Shown: piece after piece, positions 32,810-44,660 of the stretch
How positions within the stretch are numbered: position 1 is the stretch's first letter
How the letters are laid out: the number at the start of each line of letters is the position of its first letter
Assembly: GCA_001792895.1 (NCBI GenBank)
Contig: MARA01000011.1
Location: 310,001 to 374,000, forward strand
Length of the DNA: 64,000 nt
Direction of reading: 5' to 3'
Source: Lentinus brumalis
Lineage: Eukaryota; Basidiomycota; Agaricomycetes; Polyporales; Polyporaceae
The notes under the pieces: generated by a model
Databases searched by the model: none
What the model was told of the DNA's origin: nothing
The model's input: the letters and a program-made list of their open reading frames with translations, nothing else
Made by a program: the position numbers and the translations under genes

Positions 32810-35800
32810 CTATGCGACAGTAGTCGCGATCGACGACTCGCGGCGTTCTAACGTAGGCGTCCCGCCCGTGCTCATCCTCCCTCTGCTCCGCCCAGACGGC
32901 GCACGCGTCAGCGCCGTGAGGTGCACCGAGGTATCGATCCTCAACCCATCCTCATCGCGTTCGCCCTCCATCTCGTCGTCGTCGTCCGGGTATGGCGGCG
33001 GAGGCTTGTCGTCTTCCTCGTCCGGCTCCACAGGTGCAGGCCGTGTCCAGCGCGCCGCCGCACCGCTCCCGTCGACATACTGCAGCGTCGTCGGTCCGAT
33101 ATCGCGGAGCTGTTTGCTGAATCGGTAGCTCATCGCGCCGCGGTAGCTCGCGCGGCTCGTACTGCGGCTGGAGCCGTCGACGCTCAGACGAACGCTCGAA
33201 CGCTTCTCGTCGTCCAGGCTTGCCGGTTTTGTTGGAAGGGCGCCGAGCATGCGCGGGTCGGAGGGGAGGAGGAGGGGGAGCATATATCGCGAGTCAAGCA
33301 GCTCGCCGAGCGGGTCGGGTGCCTTGGCTGGTTCCCAGAGCAGCTTCTCCTGTGACCGGTCGAAGAGCCCGTCGATAGACCGCTGTGCTGCTGAGGCCTC
33401 AGAAGACGGTGACAAAGAGGCCTGATCTGAAACGTCGTAAAGAGATGGTGTTTCGCTCATGCTCCCATCCCGATCCCGGTCGCGGTCCCCGATCTACAGG
33501 GGAAATGTTGTCTACCCGTCTGGCCACATTGCACGAGTGAATTCACTGACCTCCTTGCGGAGCTGCTCAACTCCCATCTTGACCCGATGTCGCTCCCAGT
33601 CCTTCTGCAGTTGCTGGAGGTACTGATTGCACTCCTCGGTCATCCGGCCTTCGTTGACTTCATACTTGTAGTCACGGACTGCGCGGCGCATCTGGAGAGA
33701 CGATGTGTCAGCCGACGGTCAGATTGACGGACGCCAGCTCACTTACCTGCAGCGGATTCAAATGCTTCATCGTTTGAATGGTCGCAATGAGGTTAGGAAA
33801 TTCGCTGATGGACGACAATGTCTATTGACCGACTCAGGATTAGATCGCCGGCGCATGCGGAACCCTTCACCAACCTGCAGCCACATCAAGAGATCATGAA
33901 CAGGGGCAAAATGGGAGCCGATATTCTTCGGCAGCTCCATGCTGCCAATCCATTCCTCAATCACCCCCAGGTTCGCACTAATCTGAACTGCTCGTGACCT
34001 GCAATGATCTTCAGCGTAAGCGTAAATGACTCGGATCATGCTACGTATACTGACCGGCATAGATACTTCTTGCGCGTGAGCACACGGTTGAAGGTCTCGC
34101 CTACAAGGTGTCAGCGATCGCAGTGAGATTTTGGAAAAGGATCACTGACATGCCGTCCAATACATCACTTGCGACCAGAACTGGACGATCAACGCAGGGT
34201 TGATGCCGGAGAGCGTGAGGAGGGTATGCAAGGCGGTGATGAAGGATATCACGTCTTTAGGAGATGTTACAGACGGTTGCTGGGGCTCGGCGAATAGCGA
34301 CTGTAGAGGTGTGGTTACAGAGCCACCGCGGGCACGAGTCAGGGTCTGTCGAAATGTAGCAAACCCTCCTCGAGAGTTTGGCGGAGATCCTGAGGGCTGA
34401 GACGGTGGAGACGGTGGCCTGGTCTGGGTGGGAGACATCGCACCATTACTCCGAACAGGGATTGCACTGGGTACCGTTCCGTTCGCCTTCTTCTTGCCTG
34501 CGCCGAATGATCGCAGGAACGACCACTCCCCTTCGAACTGAATGGTATCGAACTCGCTAGACAGGGGCGAGTAGTCGAGCAACGCCGCGTCGAGAAGTTG
34601 GTCTATCCTCCGTTCCGCGAAACGAATGACGAACACTAAAGCAACGCTCAGGATTTTGACAAGATGATAGTATGGTAGTTGCAGCCATACCAAAGACGGA
34701 GTTCAGGATCTCCTCTATGAGCGAGAGAGACCCCAGAGCTTCGCACGTTTCACTTATATCCTTGTCGCAGCGCATAAGATGCAACCAGACAGTCGTGTTG
34801 TATAGCCAGAAGATGAGGTAGGTGGTATCTTCCGCATGGGTCTGCGAGTCTGCTCAGGACAATCCGCCGTTTGTTTGCAAGGAAACAGACTCACGAAGAA
34901 GACATCTTCGATGGCGTCAGTAGCGCTGATGATGAGGTCCTCAACCCAGTTGTGATCGCAATTTAGGCACGCAAACCGCGCGAGCATATAAAGTGCGTTG
35001 GCGGGTTCCGCGTTTCGAAGTGACGGCTTGAAGTCAGTGATCAGTGATTGGAAGATGTCGGGCAGCGACATCGGAGAGAAGACAAGCATGGACGAGAAAT
35101 CTGGCGGTGGGGTCTGCAGCTCGCTCTGAGAGACATTACATGGCGCAGAGCGCAATTGACTCACGAGTGTAGAGTCCTCCAACCATTCGTCTTCACTGTC
35201 GTCCTCGGTTTCTATCGAGTAGAATAGGTCTTCTTCTCCCCACCACCTCGGGTTGATACCGAGGATCCTCTCAATGTGCTCCTGCACGTTTCGTCGGTTA
35301 CTCAGGCGACGCATGCGCTTTTCGAGGATACGCCGTTGCTCTTCCATCCTGCCGCCCTTCCAGCCGGCTTCCCGCATGGCCTCCTCGAGCAGGAGCGCGA
35401 CGTCTTCTCGTCCCGGAACAGTCGAATGTGCGGTGACGATGTCCAGCGCAGTGAGGTTGCGACGGGTGAGGGCGAGAGGAGAGCAGCCGTGTGTTAGGAG
35501 GAAGGACACGAGCGTAGGCGGGGAAAGCAGGGAAGCATAGTGCAATGGAGTCCACCCAGCTGCAAGAGGTTCCACTCAGGTCCGCACACCACCCCATTCG
35601 AGCAAGGGACGTACCATAGTCCGCCGCGTTGACGTCGCAGCCCTCGGACACGAGCAGCCGCACGCACTCTTCGCGTTCTATGTCGCGTTCGTTCTCCGAG
35701 CCGAAGCCCAGGATGGCAATGCTGATCAGGCCGAGCCCGTCTTCGTCCTGCTTCGAGAGGTCGACGTGCTGCTGCGCCTGCGAGTCCGTGAGGAGATAGG

Positions 35801-35990
35801 AGAGGAGGGGCAGGTCCCCGAACACGCATGCGCGTACTAGGCAGTGCGTGACGAGCTCTGCCTTCTGCGAGGGTGCGAGGCCGACATTGGGCGATATCAG
35901 ATCCGAGATCTGCGCAGGAGTCGGGTAGAGAGGCTGCAAGTCCGGCTCGACAACGAAGTCGTCCGGGCTGAGGGAGGAGGAGGAGTCCAT
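32810..35990 (-). CDS. Ankyrin-repeat + DIL (dilute) domain protein
   Basis: The start MDSSSSLSPDDFVVEPDLQP leads to ankyrin repeats: LVRACVFGDLPLLSYLL, GLISIAILGFGSEN, CVRLLVSEGCDVNAADY and AGWTPLHYASLLSPPTLVSF. A linker with basic and acidic patches follows. The DIL region then includes LYMLARFACLNCDHNWVEDL, LIFWLYNTTVWLHLMRCDK and FVIRFAERRIDQLLDAALLD. Past a Pro-rich insert it continues with ISFITALHTLLTLSGINPAL, IVQFWSQVMYWTAC, TFNRVLTRKKYLC, EEWIGSMELPKNIGSHFAPV and FPNLIATIQTMKHLNPLQM. The last part is a charged helix and a Ser/acidic tail. In class V myosins the DIL domain binds cargo, but no motor is present here. S. pombe has an ankyrin-DIL protein of this type, of poorly known role. 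About eleven exons are needed. Confidence 0.85.
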
Positions 35991-36346
35991 CCGGGGCGAG
36001 GGTGTGCTCGGCGAGCCTTGTGCGGTCGCGAAGGATGGCCGAGGAAACGCGTCCTAGTCGCGAGGCAGCGGCAGATCCCGCCAACACCTGCGCCGGGTGA
36101 GAAAGCGGGCAGTGTCTTGGAGAGCGGCGTGCGGGAGGTTAGGAGGGCTGAGTGCGGAAGTCAGGACGACATGTAGCGGATAGGCTAGCTAGGGAAGGTC
36201 CTCCCAGTCGATCTCGACGCTACATATGGGCGCCTTCCTGCATTGCACCCCAGAACACGTGCCTGAAGCGCACTTATGTATTTGCTTGAAGTTGCAGCTT
36301 GAACTTCACCATCCACTTGCTCGCCATCCCTGCTTCTTCCTGCACC
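35991..36346. promoter_or_regulatory. Divergent promoter region (ankyrin-DIL / RRP15)
   Basis: 356 bp between two ATGs facing away from each other. Promoters for both genes must lie here or in the 5' UTRs. No TATA box is evident. Confidence 0.5.
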
Positions 36347-37130
36347 ATGCCTCCCGCAAAGCGACAGAAACTCTCCGGCGACGAAGGGTCCGAACACGAA
36401 GAGGACCAGGAGATGCTCTCTGGCTCGGAGGACGAGTTTTCTGCAGACGCCGGATCCAGTTCCGCAGGCAGCGAACCAGACACCGAGGACGAGATTGCGG
36501 GGGCGAAGTTTGCAAAGTCGAAGCAGACCCAGAAGCGGAAACGACGCGCGACGGATGCCGTGAAATTCGGAGCGACTCTGCAGTCTCTTCTTACCACAAA
36601 TGCCCCGGAAGCACCGTTGTCGCTGAAGCCGTCCGTGGCGAAGAAGCGGAGAGATGACAAGCTGGAGGCGAAGGGGAAACAGGTGCTGCAGGTGGAGAGG
36701 AAGGAGAAGGAGGATCGAGGGCGGATAACAGACGTGATTGGGGGATGGGGAGGAGAGGGCGAGCGTGCACTGAGGAAGGTTGCCCAGCGCGGAGGTGTGT
36801 CGATCGCGTTCATGTGCCTCGCGAAGATACTGACGACACGCGCAGTTGTGAAACTCTTCAACGCGATCCAGCAGTCGCAGGCTGCAAACGCGGCTGCAGC
36901 GGAAGAGCTGAAGGCACAACGTGGGACGGGGAAGCCCACGCTTCCTGCACCCGCCATCCTCGACAAGAAAAAGAAGGGAAAGCAGAAAGACAATATCGTC
37001 GGGAGTGGAAAAGGAGGCAAGTTGACCCACTTCGCCTGTGGAACCCTCGCTCATTGTCATTGCAGCTACTCTGGCCCAGGACGATTTCTTGGACATCATT
37101 CGCTCGGGCGGGATCGTCTCGAAGGCATGA
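36347..37130 (+). CDS. RRP15: Rrp15, 60S ribosomal subunit biogenesis factor
   Basis: The start MPPAKRQKLSGDEGSEHEED gives an acidic/basic nuclear N-terminus. Next come GAKFAKSKQTQKRKRRATDA, VKFGATLQSLLT, KRRDDKLEAKGKQVLQVER and ERALRKVAQRG. An intron (GTGTGT...ACGCAG) then leads to VVKLFNAIQQSQAANAAA, the hallmark Rrp15 helix. The last exon gives DDFLDIIRSGGIVSKA, the conserved Rrp15 C-terminus, with its stop at 37128-37130. Yeast Rrp15 is in pre-60S particles and is needed for 27S pre-rRNA processing. The donor of the final intron is uncertain: GTGGAA after VG gives the right phase, while the stronger-looking GTTGAC does not. Confidence 0.85.
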
Positions 37131-37501
37131 TCTATGCGTGTCACTTCAATCATCTGTCCTTCTCACTGCTTGCATCCAACTTGCGCTGCCCTGCTCTGGC
37201 GCATAAGTACTTCGCCTTTACAATATGTCTTGGTTGTGTGTGTACTTTCAGCTTGCCGTACAGTACCACCATTAACCGTGCTTCGAACATCCATTGCGAT
37301 ATTACGCAGGTCTTTACTCTTGTCTCAATCGCACCCGTATACATATGTAACGCACACCGAGAAGTACTTCAGCATCCACTGAGGTTAAGTCCGTTGATGG
37401 TTTGCGGAGCGCCCGCTGGGCACTAGGGCGCTTAATATGAGCTTGCCCTAAAGTAACTTCCTCTCATAAAACTTCCGCCTCGGGTCTTCGTCGTGTTCCT
37501 C
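37131..37501. other. Gene-free interval
   Basis: About 370 bp between RRP15 and GID8 on the same strand. Nothing is recognised. Confidence 0.4.
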
Positions 37502-38679
37502 ATGGTCTGTTACTTTCCGTCTGTCATGTCCGGCTTGTTCACTAATGTCTTGTGCAGCCAGCACAATCGAAGGCGAAGATCTACCAGGAGGAATGGGAGC
37601 GTCGGTTACATGATGTGCAAGTTTCCAAAGAGTGAGTTCCGTTCTTTTTCTTGCAGTTGGCGACGACGTTTCTGGGATGAGCAACTTAAATGGGAATCTC
37701 TCTGAATCTCTTTGAAGAGTCAAAAAAATTGCATGTATTATCTGATACATAGCGTCGTCGCCATTCACGTTATACGCGTGGACACTCTGCTGACTTGATG
37801 ACCCCACAGTGATTTAAACCGGCTCGTCATGGACTACCTCGTCATTGAGGGATACAAGTCCGCAGCCGAGGAGTTCAGCAAGGAGGCAGCCCTCGATGCC
37901 CCTGTGGACTTCGACTCGATCGAGAACAGGATGAACATCCGGGAGGCGCTCCAGCGCGGTGATGTTGGTGATGCCATTACGCGGGTCAACGACCTGAACC
38001 CAGATGTGAGTGTCCTTTTCCTGCGTCCTTGACAGGCCACCGCGAGGTGGCCTGTCTTGACAGGATTAAAACTTTTCATGCACCACGCCGAGACCCCAGG
38101 GTCGATGGTGAAACTGTACACCAAAACTTCAGTCTTCAATATGATCCCCCTTATTTGCATCTCGCGTTTCACCGTAAACTACGATGCTAATAGACAATAT
38201 GCTTGTAGATACTCGACACGAATCCATCTCTATACTTCAGGCTCCAGCAGCAAAGACTGATTGAGTACATACGACAAGGCAAGGTCGCGGACGCACTTCA
38301 ATTTGCGCAGGACGAGCTTGCCCCTCGCGGGGAGGAGAGCCCGGAGTTCCTCGCCGAGCTTGAGCGCACGATGGCGCTGCTGGCGTTCGAGTCTTCGCCG
38401 ATGATGCCGAGCTCTGTGAGCGAGCTACTATCTCCTGCGCAGCGGATGAAGACTGCCGCGGAGGTCAACGCGGCAATACTGGAGAGCCTGAGCCAAGGGA
38501 AGGAGGCCAAGCTTGTCGGGTTGTTGCGATTGCTGTGCTGGGGGGAAGCCATGTTGGAGGAGCGTGCAGACTTGCCGAAGGTGCGTTTGTGGTGCTCATC
38601 CCGCACTCTTTCTTCGACTGACACTGCCCCGCAGCTCGATTTAAACGATGGGACGTTCGGCGAGCGTGCCACTCGATAG
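37502..38679 (+). CDS. GID8: Gid8, CTLH/GID ubiquitin-ligase subunit
   Basis: The LisH segment reads RLVMDYLVIEGYKSAAEEFS, preceded by IYQEEWERRLHDVQVSKED. It continues as MNIREALQRGDVGDAITRVN and, after an intron, ILDTNPSLYFRLQQQRLIEY, the CTLH motif. The CRA domain follows with LAELERTMALLAFE and SPAQRMKTAAEVNAAILES. It ends DLNDGTFGERATR at 38677-38679. The GID/CTLH complex ubiquitinates gluconeogenic enzymes and other targets. Reading frame and splice signals place the start codon alone in a first exon: ATG at 37502-37504, then an intron 37505-37557 (GTCTGT, CACTAAT branch, TGTGCAG), then CCAGCACAATCG. This start is inference; the LisH-CTLH-CRA body is certain. Confidence 0.88.
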
Positions 38680-39469
38680 GCGAGACGTGTGCGCGATGGA
38701 TGACCTTTGTATGTATACCTGTGCTTGATGCGTGGACCCTTGTACTAGTACGGCGTGTGTAACATGGACTGTTTGTGATGTCTTGCGTACGTCGGGCGTG
38801 CGAGTGCGACGCGCCGAAAGCGGGAGGGGGTGTGTTTGAACGGGGTAAGTACGAAGACGACAATCAGATGATCGCGAGGCGGGCCTGGCAGGTTAATGAT
38901 TTGGCGATTTGGCGGGATGGTTAATTGAACGCGGGGACCGGAAGATAGGCCGAGCGCAGTCTATTGTGCGCAGGCGGCGTGCGTGCGGTTAGGCCCATTC
39001 CCGAGGTGGCCGCACCCAGGCGATCGCAATGGGACCGAGGGCCGGAGAAGGGTGGCCATGAGGAGTCCATGTGTGCAGAGTGGAATGCTCGAAGGAACGG
39101 GGCCGGGGCGCGCGGGGACGGAATAGGCAAGGCCGGGCGGCGAGCGGCGCCGGGGAGGGAGGCGAGATGCGGGGGTCGGTATGCCGATGCTGACTAAGCG
39201 GGCGGCAGCGAGTGTGCCTTGAGAGCAGTCGCCGGCTCGCCTGTCTTCAGAGTTCTCGTCGTTTGGCTCAACGACGCCCTCGCCCTGCCCATCGCTCTCC
39301 TCCCTCTCGCCGCCACTCCCGCCGTCCCGCTGCAGGCCTCCTGGCGGCCGACTCTCTGCGCGGCCCGTCGCTCCTTCCTCCCCCGCCCGCCGTGCACGCA
39401 TCGCGGGGATCGCACCCTCCCCGTCCTGCCTCTCCCTCGTCCCTCTCCCTAGACCACCCGCTAATCGCC
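38680..39469. promoter_or_regulatory. Promoter/5' UTR region of the MAPKKK gene
   Basis: About 790 bp. The right half is strongly pyrimidine-rich on the + strand (CTCTCCCTC-type tracts before 39470), as is common upstream of fungal start codons. No other gene is seen. Confidence 0.45.
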
Positions 39470-42400
39470 ATGGACGACGGCGCCCGATCTACCTACATGA
39501 AGAAACCACGCAAGCGTGTCCTCGTCGTCAGCAACGCGTCCCCCGAGTCCAGCGAGGACGACATGGCGCCTCCCGAACCACCCAAGCCACCTCGCCCTTT
39601 CCCTCGCCCCCTCCCCAGCCCCTCTCGCTCTCTCCCATCCGCCGAGGCGTACCCTCATGAACGCTTTCACAGCGGCCCGGGCAGCTCCCACATCCCTACG
39701 CCCTTGACCACCAATCTGCATTGTTATCCGCGGTCCAATCCCTCAAATCCTGCCCTTTCTTCCCCCTCCAGCACCAGCTCCCCTGCTGTCGAGTCCACCC
39801 CTCCGCCAAGCACGCCCGGACTGAGTGGCTCTACCATTCAGCTCAACGAAGAGGGCACCATCAGGCAAGACATGATCACGCCCGCAGGCTCAGACCGCAA
39901 CGAGAACACCCCGCAAGCACGACCGCGGCAATTCGTGCGGCCTTCCACTCAGTCGAACGCGAGGAGGTACTCTTCTAGCGGCTCCCGCCCAGCCACGGTG
40001 CGTCGTGCTTTCATTTCTCCTGCATCAGCCATGCTGACTGCCGCGCAGTCGCCGACCGTCTCCACCCCCGATTCGTACATGCCCACCCCTCCACATGTCT
40101 TCCGCTCAAATCCGATGGACAAGGCTATAGTGCTCGTCACAACTGACGCGGAGAACCTGCATATTGTGGATATCACAGGCGCAATGACCCCCGCTTTCAT
40201 CCGCGAGCGGATCTTCACCAAGGTGCGTGCCCATAACCGGCGGAGTGAGGGCCCGCAGTAACGCGCTTCGACAGCTCCAAATCTCAGATGAGGACCAGGC
40301 GAAGTTTTCAATCTATCGCACGGAGATTGGACAGTTCGCCATCGGCGATGCTCTCACAGACGAGGAATTGTTCGATCTCTACAGAGAACACGGTGATAGC
40401 AGCGGCAAGCTCAAGTTGTTGGTATCTCATTCTTCCGCGACTGTCCACGAGCCCGGCTACGACTCAATCCCGACCTCCACCGTCAACACCATTCCTCCTC
40501 CCGTCCTCCCACAAGCTTCGTTGTATGCACCTCTCCGACCTAACCGTCAGACTAGGTTGCGGCAAGGAAGTCAGTCCTCCGCAAGCGAGCCTCATCCCGC
40601 CGAAGTGGGTTACGAAGCCTCTGTCTCGGATGATCTGGACCAACATGACGTGGACACCGCTGTCCGGGATGCTCGCGATTATCCCCGCCCTGCTATACAC
40701 TCGCGTGCGCTGCCTATTATGCCCACACATCGCCCGTCCTCTCCCTCCGGATATGGCCGCCGGTCTCGTTCTCCCGCCAACTTGCTGTCTCCCGACCGCT
40801 CTGTCGTACAGAGTCCCGAGTCTCGCGCTTACCGTTCTGACCCGTATCATATTGGTGCATCACCCGTGCCTGTGCCAGGTCCTTCTCCGCAGACATCTCG
40901 GTTTGAGGATCTCCACCCCTTGCCTCCATTACCTCCATCTGACGCGCGCTCTTCTCCCGCAACCGAAACTGCCGAACGCGAGCGGTCGCATACAAACGAC
41001 GGCACACCTTCTAGCTATGCCGAACATTGGCAACGAGAACGTGAGGATAGAGAACGGGAGCGGAGACGACGGGAACAGCGGAAGGAGAGCGGACGGCATC
41101 GTGACGTAGACTCGACGGAGAGTAGGGCGTGGACCATCGTTCCCGGTGATGTCCCCTCGAGTGGTTACAAGAAGGATCGTCCTACCACGCCGCAGGAAGC
41201 GCGTTCGAACGGTCGGTTCCCATTGACTCCACCATCCATCATGGGTGGTCTTTCCTCGTACCGCACTGGGTCAAGCGGCTCCGGCGAGTCATCGTCTCGC
41301 AGGAAGCTCAAGCAGGTGCCGAGCAATTGGGCTGTCACCTGGAAACATTCGAGTAATAAGGCGGAGCCCAAGCCTGTTCCGACCGCGTCTCCCTCCAGCT
41401 TGATGCGACACGGCGCGAAGAGCATGACAGACATGCGAGGTGCATTTAAGCATCCTCCCAGTCTTCAACCTGGCCGTGGCTCAAGACCTCCTCCTCCCCA
41501 GCCCCCACTGCCGATGATCACTCGTCCCTCTACTGGCGGCAGCTGTGCTGGTGGTCCCTCCCTGCCCAGTGCCTCTTCTCCAGGCGACATCTTGTCCGCT
41601 CACTCGGAACTGGGCCCCTCTCCGGACGTCGCGCGCTCTGCTCTGTCCCCGTCGAACAGCTACATGCGGAGTCAGTATGGTATCCCGTCTGCGACGTCGA
41701 GTAGTTATCTGGGATCCCCTGCTCAAGACCCTTTCCCTCGTCCTCGTTCTGCGCTAGGCGAGTCGAGTTCTGCCCCGTACACCCAGCCACGCTACATGCA
41801 TTCCCCACAAAACTCGGAGACCTCCTACGACCCCATCACGCACAGGATACCTCTTTCTTCTGGACAGGGCTACGGTACCAACGTTTCCATCCATTCGTAT
41901 TCGTATCGTGACGACACGCCGAGAGCGCCACCACCGCAGGCGTATGGCGATCAACAGTCGGACGTAGGGACAGGCACCGCTGTGCACTCGATTCGGGGGC
42001 CTCGGACTCCTCCACGAAGCCCGGTGGATGGTTCTACGTGTGGGCCGGGAACCAATAGTTTCGAGCCCAGCTCCTTGCCTACCGAGCCTCCTGGCACTGC
42101 GTTCGCTAAACGTGGTGCGATCAACGAAGACAACGGGTCACACACCGTCCGCCCTGATGACCGCACCTGGCTCGAGGGCTTCATTGACGAGAACGCGGCT
42201 GAAGGAACTATGCGCCCACCGCAGAAACCGCGGCCGCCTCCCGACCAGCAGCTTCCGACGCCACCACCTACCATCGAGATGCCGAACATGTCGAGCGTAC
42301 TGTCGACGTCGTCCGGGTCCACTCTCACCAATGGCAGCCAGATCAGCAGTACGAGCCAGAACGCCGACGATGAGGACTCGGATAGCGACGAAGGCGCCAC

Positions 42401-44224
42401 TTACTTATGGGCGAAGAAGCCGCCGAAGAAGTCTGCGGAATCTCAGCAAGCGACGCCCGTTCAAAAGCCAGCATCTACTTCTCGTCCTCCTCTCACACCT
42501 CTCGTCTTCCCCTCCATGGACCCCAACGCTGCTGCGTCCTCCAGCAACGTCGACTATGGCAGGTCTCCTCCGCCCGGCTTCCCCGGCCCTCCCGACTACA
42601 TCCCTAGCTCCATCCCTCCGCGCACCCCCAGGCGAACACCTGCCATCACACAGCCGACGAAGAAGCTGAAGGACCGCATCAGCAAGTTCGACAACAACTT
42701 CGATGTCACTTGGGCTCCCCGACCGCCACCGGAGGTCATGTACGAGCGCCTCGAGGAGTACTTCCCCGAACACGATCTCGACAAGCCGGTCATCGACGCG
42801 CCGTCGGGCGGCACGTCGCCGACAGCGACGGAGGCCCCTGCTGTGCCGGTGCAGCCGCGCTTCAAGCACAAGAAGTCTATCCGGGTCGTCGCCGCGGAGC
42901 ACAAGCGGCAGATGGACCGGACGTCGCGGGGCGACAGTTCGACTGTGGCGCCGTTGTCGCGCAAGCGGCACACGAAGCTGTGGGGCAGCAAATTGGAGGA
43001 AGTCACGACCGAGCAGGGCAAAGGTCCGCTGTCGTCGACAGCATCTGATGGCTCTCCTGGCTCGGGAGGGGGTACCAAACGTGAGTCAATCTATCTTCGC
43101 TCGTGATGGAGTCAGGCTGACTGGAGCAGTGGCGATATTCCGCTGGGTGCGGGGCGAGCTCATCGGGAAGGGAACGTACGGTCGTGTGTATCTCGCGCTG
43201 AACGCGACTACGGGTGAGATGATTGCGGTGAAGCAAGTCGAGATTCCGCGGACGGCGAGCGACAAGGACGACTCGCGGCAAGTCACCGTCGTCGAGGCGC
43301 TCAAGTTGGAGAGTGAGACTCTCAAGGACCTGGACCACCCGCACATCGTCCAGTATCTTGGTTTCGAGGAGACGCCGACGTTCTTGAGCATGTGAGTACC
43401 CTCCCTGTCTCGCGGTCGGGTCTTCTCAAGGCTTATGCGTGCGCGCAGCTTTTTGGAGTACGTTCCTGGTGGCTCCATCGCGAGTTGTCTACGCAAGTAT
43501 GGCCGCTTTGACGAGGAAGTCACGAAGTCGTTCACTGGTCAGATCTTGAGCGGACTGGAGTACCTCCACTCCCGGGGTATCCTGCATCGAGTACGTGCTC
43601 TCTCCATCGTATCACACTATGCATGGTGTTAACACTCGCTCCAGGACCTGAAAGCGGACAATATCCTCGTCGAGACCTCCGGTGTCTGCAAGATCTCGGA
43701 CTTCGGTATCTCGAAGCGCACAGACGACATCAACATGGCTGCTGCCTACACTTCCATGCAAGGGACCGTTTTCTGGATGGCTCCGGAGGTCGTCAACTCC
43801 AAGGGCAAGGGTTACAACTCTAAGATCGATATCTGGAGTGTCGGCTGCGTGGTCTTTGAGATGTGGACGGGTCAACGGCCATGGTCCGGGCAAGAGGCCA
43901 TGGCTGTCTTGCTCCATGTGAGTTGTCGTTCGTTCCTAGTCGTTGACTTGGTGCTGATGGGGTAATAGCTCTACCAAACCAAGCAAGCACCTCCAGTGCC
44001 GGACGGTATCGTGTTGTCTCCGTTGGCGGATGACTTCAGGTTGCAATGCTTCGCTGCGTAAGTTCTGCTTGCCCAATGTTCAATGCGAAGTTGGTGCTGA
44101 TTATTGTTGCAGTGATCCCGATGAGCGGCCAAGTGCTGCTGAGCTGCGGAAGCACACGTACCTCGAACTCCAGCCGGGCTGGTCGTTCAACGGGTTTCAA
44201 GTAAACGGACCTGGATCCCGCTGA
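39470..44224 (+). CDS. BCK1: BCK1/Mkh1-type MAPKKK of the cell-wall-integrity pathway
   Basis: Seven exons join in frame: 39470-40222, 40275-43080, 43130-43391, 43449-43590, 43645-43917, 43969-44057 and 44113-44224, giving 1478 residues. The N-terminal third is Pro/Ser-rich. A ubiquitin-like/RA-type segment typical of Bck1 lies at ~215-315 ([20 protein letters not shown] ... FRTEIG-like block). A disordered ~800-residue middle leads to the kinase: [16 protein letters not shown] (P-loop), AVKQVE (Lys), [12 protein letters not shown] (catalytic loop), DFGISKR (metal), [10 protein letters not shown] (activation and P+1) and [12 protein letters not shown]. It should phosphorylate an MKK1-type MAPKK downstream of protein kinase C. 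All catalytic residues are present. Confidence 0.9.
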
Positions 44225-44660
44225 TATCTCTCTGTCATATTCCCAAGTCGCATATCTTATCGCATCACCGTTGCATGTCTATCTTGTCCGAGCTATCCCC
44301 CCACGTTTCCCATGTCATCGTCATCGTCACCGTCATGCTCTATAGTACCACCCCACATGTCTTTGTTTGTTCTGGCCACGCACATCCCGTATATCCATCC
44401 GTTCCTGCAACATACACCGTGTAGCACTTTAATCGTATTAGGATCCCAGGATCGAGAGGCTGGAATGCATGGACAATACGTTATGATTTCTCCAGGAAAG
44501 CCTGCATGTACACAGTGTACGCCTACGCCTACCGGAAATACCACAGGGTTTTCGCGAACGCCCTTGCCCTCGAGAGGCACGATGACGTCATGTGTCACTA
44601 TACTTAACTTAGTGAAAAAGAGTGCCCGGGACGACCGCCACACTCCATAGCTTATCCGAC
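44225..44660. other. Gene-free interval
   Basis: About 435 bp between the MAPKKK stop and the IQ-protein start. Nothing is recognised beyond the expected 3' UTR and promoter. Confidence 0.4.

Noticed and set aside
39212..39469. In-frame extension upstream of the MAPKKK ATG
   Set aside because: It is low-complexity and pyrimidine-rich; the ATG at 39470 has better context and protein character.
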